Source: Bufo bufo (Eukaryota > Chordata > Amphibia > Anura > Bufonidae). Taken from it: a stretch of 64,000 nucleotides of DNA. The position numbers and the translations under genes are program-made. This document shows, in pieces, positions 40,201-52,200 of the stretch. The notes beneath the pieces were generated by a model. The model did not search any database and was not told the origin of the DNA. It worked only from the letters and a program-made list of their open reading frames with translations. Position 1 is the first letter of the stretch, and each line of letters starts with the position of its first letter. Location of the stretch: positions 43,678,323 through 43,742,322 of the forward strand of contig NC_053398.1 of the NCBI RefSeq assembly GCF_905171765.1. The letters are read 5' to 3'.

Positions 40201-43200
40201 ACACCAACAATACCTGTAACTCCTACTACTTTCACTACTCATTCAACTTCTACATCTCCTACACCTACAACCAAAACTCCAAGCACTACTAGCACAGTTA
40301 TTACCCACACCCCCTCTACATCCTCCACAACAAAAAGCACTACTCATTCAACATCAACAATACCTGCAACTCCTACTACCATTACTACACATTCAACTTC
40401 TACATCTCCTACACCTACAACCAAAACTCCAAGCACTACTAGCACAGTTACCACCCACACCCCCTCTACATCCTCCACAACAAAAAGCACTACTCATTCA
40501 ACATCAACAATACCTGCAACTCCTACTACCATTACTACACATTCAACTTCTACATCTCTCACACCTACAACCAAAACTCCAAGCACTACTAGTACAGTTA
40601 CCACCCACACCCCCTCTACATCCTCCACAACAAAAAGCACTACTCATTCAACATCAACAATACCTGAAACTCCTACTACCATTACTACACATTCAACTTC
40701 TACATCTCCTACTCCAACAACCAAAATTCCAAGCACTACTAGCACAGTTACCACCCACACCCCCTCTACATCCATCACAACAAAAAGCACTACACACTCA
40801 ACACCAACAATACCTGTAACTCCTACCATTACTACTCATTCAACGTCTACATCTCCTACACCTACAACCAAAACTCCAAGCACTACTAGCACAGTTACCA
40901 CCCACACCCCCTCTACATCCTCCACAACAAAAAGCACTACTCACTTAACGACAACAATACCTGTAACTTCTACTACCATTACTACACATTCAACTTCTAC
41001 ATCTCCTACACCTACAACTAAAACTCCAAGCACTACTAGCACAGTTACCACCCACACCTTCTCAACATCCTCCACAACAAAAAGCACTACTCATTCAACA
41101 TCAACAATACCTGCAACTCCTACTACTATAACTACACATTCAACTTCTACATCTCCTACAACTACAACAAAAACTCCAAGCACTACTAGCACAGTTACCA
41201 CCCACACCCCCTCTACATCCATCACAACAAAAAGCACTACTCACTCAACACCAACAATACCTGTAACTCCTACTACTTTCACTACTCATTCAACTTCTAC
41301 ATCTCCTACACCTACAACCAAAACTCCAAGCACTACCAGCACAGTTACCACCCACACCCCCTCTACATCCTCCACAACAAAAAGCACTACTCATTCAACA
41401 TCAACAATACCTGCAACTCCTACTACCATTACTACACATTCAACTTCTACATCTCCTACACCTACAACCAAAACTCCAAGCACTACTAGCACAGTTACCA
41501 CCCACACCCCCTCTACATCCTCCACAACAATAAGCACTACTCATTCAACATCAACAATACCTGCAACTCCTACTACCATTACTACACATTCAACTTCTAC
41601 ATCTCCTACACCTACAACCAAAACTCCAAGCACTACTAGCACAGTTACCACCCACACCCCCTCTACATCCTCCACAACAAAAAGCACTACTCATTTAACA
41701 TCAACAATACCTGCAACTCCTACTACCATTACTACACATTCAACTTCTACATCTACTACACCAACAACCAAAATTCCAAGCACTACTAGCACAGTTACCA
41801 CCCACACCCCCTCTACATCCATCACAACAAAAAGCACTACACACTCAACACCAACAATACCTGTAACTCCTACCATTACTACTCATTCAACGTCTACATC
41901 TCCTACACCTACAACCAAAACTCCAAGCACTACTAGCACAGTTACCACCCACACCCCCTCTACATCCTCCACAACAAAAAGCACTACTCACTTAACGACA
42001 ACAATACCTGTAACTCCTACTACCATTACTACACATTCAACTTCTACATCTCCTACACCTACAACTAAAACTCCAAGCACTACTAGCACAGTTACCACCC
42101 ACACCCCCTCAACATCCTCCACAAGAAAAAGCACTACTCATTCAACATCAACAATACCTGCAACTCCTACTACTATAACTACACATTTAACTTCTACATC
42201 TCCTACACCTACAACAAAAACTCCAAGCACTACTAGCACAGTTACCTCCCACACCCCCTCTACATCCTTTACAACAAAAAGCACTACTCACTCAACACCA
42301 ACAATACCTGTAACTCCTACTACTTTCACTACTCATTCAACTTCTACATCTCCTACACCTACAACTAAAACTCCAAGCACTACTAGCACAGTTACCACCC
42401 ACACCCCCTCTACATCCTCCACAACAAAAAGAACTACTCATTCAACATCAACAATACCTGCAACTCCTACTACCATTACTACACATTCAACTTCTACATC
42501 TCCTACACCTACAACCAAAACTCCAAGCACTACTAGCACAGTTACTACCCACACCCCCTCTACATCCTCCACAACAAAAAGCACTACTCTTTCAACATCA
42601 ACAATACCTGCAACTCCTACTACTATAACTACACATTCAACTTCTACATCTCCTACACCTACAACAAAAACTCAAAGCACTACTAGCACAGTTACCACCC
42701 ACACCACCTCTACATCCTTTACAACAAAAAGCACTACTCACTCAACACCACCAATACCTTTAACTCCTACCATTACTACACATTCAACTTCTACATCTCC
42801 TACACCTACAACCAAAACTCCAAGCACTACTAGCACAGTTACCACCCACACCCCCTCTTCATCCTCCACAACAAAAAGCACTACTCATTCAACATCAACA
42901 ATACCTGCAACTCCTACTACCATTACTACACATTCAACTTCTACATCTCCTACACCAACAACCAAAATTCCAAGCACTACTAGCACAGTTACCACCCACA
43001 CCCCCTCTACATCCATCACAACAAAAAGCACTACTCACTCAACACCAACAATACCTGTAACTCCTACTACCTTCACTACTCATTCAACTTCTTCATCTCC
43101 TACACCTACACCGAAAACTCCTAGCACTACTAGCACAGTTACCACCCACTCCCCCTCTACATCCTTCACAACAAAGAGCACTACTCACTCAACACCACCA

Positions 43201-46200
43201 ATACCTTTAACTCCTACCATTACTACACCTTCAACTTCTACATCTCCTACACCTACAACCAAAACTCCAAGCACTACTAGCACAGTTACCACCCACACCC
43301 CCTCTACATCCTCCACAACAAAAAGCACTACTCACTTAACGACAACAATACCTGTAACTCCTACTACCATTACTACACATTCAACTTCTACATCTCCTAC
43401 ACCTACAACTAAAACTCCAAGCACTACTAGCACAGTTTCAACCCACACCCCCTCTACATCCTCCACAACAAAAAGCACTACTCATTCAACATCAACAATA
43501 CCTGCAACTCCTACTACCATTACTACACATTCAACTTCTACATCTCCTACACCTACAACCAAAACTCCAAGCACTACTAGCACAGTTACCACCCACACCA
43601 CCTCAACATCCTCCACAACAAAAAGCACTACTCATTCAACATCAACAATACCTGCAACTCCTACTACCATTACTACACATTCAACTTCTACATCTCCTAC
43701 ACCTACAACCAAAACTCCAAGCACTACTAGCACAGTTACCACCCACACCACCTCAACATCCTCCACAACAAAAAGCACTACTCATTCAACATCAACAATA
43801 CCTGCAACTCCTACTACTATAACTACACATTCAACTTCGACATCTCCTACACCTACAACCAAAACTCCAAGCACTACTAGCACAGTTACCACCCACACCC
43901 CCTCTACATCCTCCACAACAATAAGCACTACTCATTCAACATCAACAATACCTGCAACTCCTACTACCATTACTACACATTCAACTTCTACATCTCCTAA
44001 ACCTACAACCAAAACTCCAAGCACTACTAGCACAGTTACCACCCACACCCCCTCTACATCCTCCACAACAAAAAGCACTACTCATTCAACATCAACAATA
44101 CCTGCAACTCCTACTACCATTACTACACATTCAACTTCTACATCTCCTACACCTACAACTAAAACTCCAAGCACTACTAGCACAGTTACCACCCACACCC
44201 CCTCTACATCCTCCACAACAAAAAGCACTACTCATTTTACATCAACAATACCTGCAACTCCTACTACCATTACTACACATTCAACTTCTACTTCTCCTAC
44301 ACCTACAACCAAAACTCCAAGCACTACTAGCACAGTTACCACCCACACCCCCTCTACATCCTCCACAACAAAAAGCACTACTCACCTAACGACAACAATA
44401 CCTGTAACTCCTACTACCATTACTACACATTCAACTTCTACATCTCCTACACCTACAACTAAAACTCCAAGCACTACTAGCACAGTTACCACCCACACCC
44501 CCTCTACATCCTCCACAACAAAAAGCACTACTCATTTTACATCAACAATACCTGCAACTCCTACTACCATTACTACACATTCAACTTCTACTTCTCCTAC
44601 ACCTACAACCAAAACTCCAAGCACTACTAGCACAGTTACCACCCACACCTTCTCTACATCCTTCACAACAAAGAGCACTACTCACTCAACACCACCAATA
44701 CCTGTAACACCTACCATTACTACACATTCAACTTCTACATCTCCTACACCTACAACCCAAACTCCAAGCACTACTAGCACAGTTACCACCCACCCCCCCT
44801 CTACAACCTACACAACAAAAAGCACTACTCATTCAACTTTAACAATACCTGCAACTCCTACTACCATTACTACACATTTAACTTCTTCATCTCCTACACC
44901 TTTAACCAAAACTCCTAGCACTACTAGCACAGTTACCACCCAGACCCCCTCTACATCCCAAACAACTTTATCTACCACTATGCACTCACCATCATCACCC
45001 ACACCTTTATCCAGTACAACTATTCATATTAAAACACCATTATCATCAGCTAGTTCGGTTTCTCCATCCCAGCAACACTCATCAACAACTGTTCATTTAG
45101 GTGAGTTGCTGTTTATATCTTTTTGCTTTTATTTTTGCTCAATTATTTAGCAGATTATATGTCCTATTATACGTATACAGTACTTAATTTGCTTGGATAT
45201 GTGTGGTCAGATGTAATTCGGTACACATTGCTCCCAAATGATTAGGAAGATTACCCAAATTAATCAGAGGTAATCATTTTTGCACTTGTCGGGAGTCCCG
45301 TAAACCACAAAAAAATCTGTGCCAGCTAGGGAGCCAGAGTAGATTCCTCGTCTAAGGTGCACTCGTTGTTACATCAGTTTGGCCACAGAGAACCAACAGT
45401 TACATTGGTGTACATTTTTTGGTGTTAAAGATGATACAAAGCCTGTGTAGCAGTGTACAGAGACTATATAGCTCTATGATAATGGGGCATTACAGGTTTT
45501 GATCCAGTGTGATGCAATGCTTCAATCACTGTGATTGGGATTCGGTAAAGGCGAAAAATCGAAATGTTGTTTTTTGCACAGATAAAAACTACTGATGGGA
45601 ACAATGACCACAGGAAGTATTGGGAACTAACCATTCATTCCCTATCACGGCTTACTCATTACCAGAGGTGAAAGCTGCATTTACATGTGGCATTCACCTC
45701 TGCTGTCTGGAGACAAACAATTGCTGGAGCGATTGCTTATCCCCATACACATTCATTTTGTGCAGCAGATTGCTGTTTACCCAGCATGGTCTGGTGCCCA
45801 GAAACAATGCTTTTGGTGTCCACAACAGCAATGCTTTCACCCGATGAATTGAGTGTTTGCTCTTTCATCAGGTGATCGGCAGCACCTTAGCAGGTATCAG
45901 GAAGGAGCGTTCTTAGATCAGGGTTTGATCAGGGTTTTTCATCAGTGACTGTGAGTCAAAACCAGGTGCAGCTAAAAACACAGAACATGTGCAAATCTTT
46001 CTATTATACCTGTGCAGACTTCACTCCCTCAGCAAGACTGAAACTGCCTTTGATTTTAATGTCTCCGAGTTGATGTTGTCTTTCAGTAAGTGCAGGGATT
46101 CTGTAAATGACAAACAATTGCCAGGTAAGGCCTCTTTCACACGTTTTTGGTCAGTGTTTGGTTAGTGATTTCCATCAGTGATTGTGAACCAAAGGGTTCA

Positions 46201-49200
46201 CTCAACCGACCATATGGTCGCCGTTCCTGTGCTGCGGACCGCAAACAGGTACTGGCTGTGTGAACTCCATGCTGTGGTACAGACAAATTGACTTCAATGG
46301 GTCAGCGTAAAATACGGCAAAAGATAGCAAATGTCCTATCTTTTGCGGTGCAAAGGAACGGATCTGAAAACCCACAGAAGGGCTTCCAAGTGTTTCCATG
46401 GGCTTCTGATCAGTTCCGCCGCTCGGCAAAATATAGGACATGTCCTATTTTTTGCCGTATTTTGTAGATCGCAGATCTGTTCAAGTCAATTCACACGGCT
46501 GATGCTCATGAATTGCTGTTTGCAGTCCACAATACGGGCACGACAGGAATGAGCCCAACACCCAATGAATGAACCCAACACCAGGAATGGAATCTTGACA
46601 GAGATAAAGTATAATGGAAAAATTTGCACTTGTTCTGTGTTTTAGACTCGCAAATGGTTTTGGTTCACAATCACTGATGGAAATCAATGACTAACCACTG
46701 ACTGTGCAAAGAAAGGCATACAAAATGAGACTTGAAAATAAAACACAATTCACATTTTTCAGTTCTTTTTTTACTGCGGTTGTATGACGCACTATGGTCT
46801 TGTCCATGCTGTTATTGTTATCAGAACAGGAATGGGTCAAAAGTAAGTGATATCCAGCAAACTTTACTGCATCTCCTATATATTATTCTACAAAACACTG
46901 CCAAGCACAAACTCCCAAGGTTATACCACCTGCTGCAGCTCGTAAGGTCATACAGTACTCAACAGCATCGAGGTCGTGTTGCATCCACATCACGATTGCG
47001 CCGCGTGGTCGCACTGTCACAACAGGGTGGTGCAATGAAAACATACGGTAGCTTCACCCTTTGGCCTTTCGTACATAAACTGTTCACCCAAGGTGGCTTA
47101 ATCCTCTAGTTCTCCAGTGCATTGCGTTGGCCTAAATGTGCATATGTGTACCGTGTGCCATCACTACAACCCGGCCGAGAACAAAGACCTCATGTTAATT
47201 TTTTTTATATGTACATTTTTAGAGAATTTATGCATGAAGCAAACATAAAATCATATATATGAAGATTCAGTAAGAGTAGTTTTCATCAGGAAGATAATTT
47301 TTTCCCAAGTAAAAAATCTTTGCAAATGAAAGGAGAATTCAACAGTTGGAAAATAGAATTATATGCATAAAATTGTAATAACTCCAAGTTAACTACATAG
47401 CCGTAAAGCTGTATGAAAATCAGAAAAGGCGCTATGTTGCATCAATGCATCGACCTGTTTAGTGACAATTTTGCATAAATTCCCCCTTGCTTAGCTTTAT
47501 ACGCAGCTTCTGAGTACATACAGGTACATACATTTTTTAGGGAAGGTTCAAGAGAAGATACTTAGGATCGGCAAAGAATATATCTGTGTCCTATGAATAC
47601 ACGACCCTTGTAAAATGTCGGTAGAGAACATATGATCTGTGTGTTCACTGTATGCAATGCAATCAGTGATAACAGGGATAAAAAAACAAAAACACACAGA
47701 TCATGTCTTTTCAGTGCATCTGCGGCAGAATATGCCATCAATGTTGTCAAAGGTTTCTGTAGTAACTGCCTGAAATCAGAAGTAAATCCTCTACTTGGTA
47801 ACACAGGATTCAATACAAGCAGTAAGATTAGCGGTTTTTACTGTCAAGGAATGTTTCAGTGGCGTCACAGAACAGAGTTGGGTTGTCAGAGTGACAGCCC
47901 AATCTACAACTACTGGCAAGCTGACAACAAAGGGGCGTGAATTCATGGAAAGAAGCAAAATTGCAAATTTAGGAAATGAGCCCGACTGCTCGAGTATCTC
48001 TTGTTTAAAATTGCTATTTTCCAGTCTTCATGCTTACTTTTTATTTGCAGAGGCTGATTTCACACATTCAGTGATCAGTGATTGTGGTGCCAAACTGGAT
48101 GTGGGTCAGAAACACAGAACACCATTATACCTTATCTCCAAGTAGGATCCACTTCTGGTTTAGGCTCATAATCACTGATCAAACACTGACTGTGTGAAAG
48201 TGGCCTTAGACAAGATTAAAAGGGTTGCCAGAGTTATGTAAAAACTTGGGCAACCCCTGTAAACTGCCTAAAATAACAAATACATGGATACTCACCTGTT
48301 TTCTCCACTGTTTCGAGTGCTACACCTGCGTTTCTGCTGCTGCTGACATCATCTTTTTGGCTGCGGTGGTGACGATCCCTTGACAGGTCACCGCTGCAGC
48401 CAAAAGCTGGTCTCAGCAGTGCACAGGACATCTCTGCTAAGGGCAGTGATTGGCTGCAGCAGTGACCTGTGGGAAGAGAATGTCACCACTGCAGCCATAA
48501 AAACAAAGCAGCGTTGAGATCCGGAGCACAGTGCAGGAAGAAGCAGAGGAGAAAACAGGTAAGTATACATTCATTTGTTATTTAAGGCAATTTACAGGGG
48601 TTGCCCAAGCTTTTATATAACTCTTTAATACAGGAGAGACAGATATTTTGTAAAGAGGCATTTAGATGAAAAGCATGATTGTGTGCATGAGGCCTTAGAA
48701 ACAACAGAAAAATGTGGGATACTTTACACTGACTTGTCAATTTTTGGCACTTACAGGGGTTATGCCACTGATAACAATTATCCTCTGACCACTATATAGA
48801 GGGTAAGTGTTTGATCACTGGGAGTCTAACCATTGGGGTCCCCCAGAGATCACGAGGGTCTGGAAGTGCTGTGAGCTGTGAGCACTGTACTCTGCAATCC
48901 CATAGAAGTGAATGTAGAGCAGGACGCACCGCTCCATTCTCATCAGGCAGTTTACCGACACTTTCGGACCCCCGTTCTTGAGAACGTTATTAGTGGCACA
49001 ACACCTTTAAAATAACAATTCATGTTACATAATTATGTTCTTATTTTATCTTGCAGAGCCAACTACTACACCAACAACTATTTCAATTACAACCCTATCA
49101 ACCACAACAAATTCCACTACCCCAACTACCGTCTCTATTCCTCCTAGCACAACACCTATCCCTCACACTTCAACAAGCACAATAACAACTATTACCCCCA

Positions 49201-52200
49201 CTACTACCAAAACCACAACATCTACAGCAACCTTTACTCCCACCACAATGTCTACCTCTACGCCTTCTAACATAACTACATCATCCACTAGGTCACCCCC
49301 AACTGGTAAGAAAATCTGCCTCTTAATATTATCTGTATATGATAAATACTATGAAGACTGGCCATTTAAGGTTTTGCTATTACTGTACTTTGAGGATACA
49401 TGTTCATGGTTTTCTTCTAAAGAAGTCTACAACTTGCTCAAAAATAATGCTCCAAAGAATTGCCTGCACTAAGGCCTTCCAGAGTATCTATAGCCTAGAA
49501 TGTAAACTTGAATATGCTTCATCCTTAAAGCGGCTCTGTCACCAGGATCAACCCTATTGCACCAGACATACTGCTTGGTAGGGTTCATTATGCTGATTAA
49601 AACTATACCTTTCTTTTGTATGTATGCTAAACAGCTACAGAGATATCAGCGCTTTCATGCATATGCAAATGAGCATTTCGAGCACTCAGAGGAAGGGCTG
49701 AATATTCTGAGCATTATGTAACACCCCCCTGTGCTCTGCACACGCCCGACCCCCACTAATAAGATATCGATGACCTATCTTGAGAATAGGCCATGAATAT
49801 TGCACTCCTGGAAAACCCCTAAGTGCAGTAAGAATTTGTAATTTCTCAGGGCAGCTTATTTGCTGGAGCTTTTAACCTAGGTTCAGTTTCTGGGATACTG
49901 TATGACAGCTACAATATTTAGTCATCTAGGGGCTAATTTTCTGTCACTTGGTCACAAAGGTGGCCCCTCAAGGCAACCACTATGGTAATATTCTCCTCAC
50001 TGAAAAAATATGTTGATTGAATCCATACTGTGGACTGGATAATACAATTCACACACTAACCTTAAAAAAAACTTTTTTTTTTCTCCTAAAGCTCATGATC
50101 TTCCTACAACAACTGAATCTCGTGAGTACTCTTTAGTATTGACTTCTGTAAAATTTAGAAAATTGATATTTAAACCTTTTCCATTATGCAACCAAGACAA
50201 AATTCACAATAATTTTAAATGATGTTTGCCTTCTGTGTATCAGAGCCCCAGAACCTATTCTCTATGGCCCACTGCCTGTTCAATATGCAAAACCACTTAA
50301 AGTAAATTCATTCTTTGGGCATCAGTGTCAGACTTGGATTTTTATAGTCAATAATTTTCTAGTAGCATTTCTCAACTTTTAACATTATTCTAAATGATAG
50401 GGCTAACCATAGCCATAGCACCAGGGGACCGCCTCAGCACAGGAACATTGCTCCTTTTATATGTAGAAAAAAGAGAGTGGCTTCCTGCTTTCGACAACCT
50501 TTATAGTAACATAGTTTATAAGGCTGAAGAAAGACATTTGTCCATCCAGTTCGGCCTGTTATCCTGCAAGTTGATCCAGAGGAAGGAAAAAGAAAAAAAC
50601 TGTGAGGTAGAAGCCAATTTTCCTCACTTTAGGGGGAAAAAATTCCTTCCCGACTCCAATCAGGCAATCAGAATAACTCCCTGGATCAACGACCCCTCTC
50701 TAGTAGCTATAGCCTGTAATATTATTACACTCCAGAAATACATCCAGGCCCCTCTTGAATTCCTTTATTGTACTCACCATCACCACCTCCTCAGGCAGAG
50801 AGTTCCATAGTCTCACTGCTCTTACCGTAAAGAATCCTCTTCTATGTTTGTGTACAAACCTTCTTTCCTCCAGACGCAGAGGATGTCCCCTCATCACAGT
50901 CACAGTCCTGGGGATAAATAGATGATGAGAGAGATTTCTGTACTGACCCCTGATATATTTATACATAGTTATTAGATTGCACTTTAGTTGTCTTTTTTTT
51001 TTACGTGAATAACCCTAATTTTGATAATCTTTCAGGGTACTGTAGTTGCCCCATTCCAGTTATTACTTTAGTTGCCCTCCTCTGTACCCTCTCCAGCTCT
51101 GCTATGTCTGCCTTGCTCACAGGAGCCCAGAACTATACACAGTACTCCATGTGTGGTCTGACTAGTGATTTGTAAAGTGGTAGGACTATGTTTTCATCAC
51201 CGGCATCTGTGCCCCGTTCGATGCAACCCATTATCTTATTGGCCTTGGCAGCAGCTGCCTGACACTGGTTTCTACAGCTTAGTTTGCAGTTCACTAAAAT
51301 CCCTAAGTCCTTTCCCATGTCAGTGTTAATGTGTTTATGTGGGTTCTTTGTATAGGAGATCAGATATATGACAATACTAAACATCCTTTCACTGTTGTTT
51401 AATAACCTATGTTGCTTTTAGAATTAAAGGGGTTGTGCAGCGATTTATATTGAAGACCTATCCTCAGGATAGTTCATCAATATCTGATCGCCCGGAGTCC
51501 GACACCACCACCAATCAGCTGTTTGATGAGAGGGCCTTTACACCGGTCATTACACTATGCATTGTCTCCCATGGAGCGGTGGCGTAGTGTAATTAAAAGG
51601 ACTCACTCCATTCAAGTGAATTAAGCGAGTACTTGTCATTAAACGGCACTACCGAGATGACACGCAGTGCAATTAACAGGAAGTAGACACGGAGCGACGC
51701 CTAGTTTTCAGACAGCTGAATGGCAGGGTGTTGATGACCTATCATATAAATCGCTGCACAAACCCTTTAATACCATTTACTTTTCATTCAACAAGATGCT
51801 GGGATCCCATCCATGGCACTGCTATGGGTCCTCTGAATTCTCTGATACTGATTTAATGTGAAATCTGCATTTTTGTGCTAGTTTTTTTAAAATATTTAGG
51901 TGAGCCTCTGTATGCCCATATTTTACCCTATACACCTGAGATCCATTGCCTAGGACAATCACTTATGGAGTGGGCAGCAGTTGCAATTAAAACACTTTTT
52001 TAACTAAATACAGACTACCAATCAACTATGGAAACTTTTAGTGGGGGATGGGGGAGCTCTGCATGGAGGCAGACCAGCTGCCTGTTCCTTGATCTCCTGT
52101 ACAACCTAGTTCTTAAAAAGAGCCTCTGTTAGCATGATCAACTGTATTAAACCAGGTATACTGTCTGGTAGAGTTTTATTTATATTCAAATGAGCAAGTT

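Noticed and set aside
32127..41876. Eleven regularly spaced minus-strand open frames of 61 codons (Val/Gly-rich)
   Set aside because: They are antisense shadows of the 150-bp coding array and recur at exactly the repeat landmarks. No independent start context or splice signals.
28730..45100. Possible bacterial-type or silk-like repetitive surface protein, or a CRISPR-like array
   Set aside because: The array is flanked by phased GT-AG exons of a vertebrate mucin, has no spacers, and the composition is that of an O-glycosylated PTS domain.
46732..47109. 125-codon + strand open frame in intron
   Set aside because: Low-complexity Arg/Gln-rich tail, no homology recognised, and no fit to mucin exon phases.
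50394..50810. 138-codon + strand open frame
   Set aside because: It overlaps antisense the 3' end of a LINE whose minus-strand frame is clearly recognisable.
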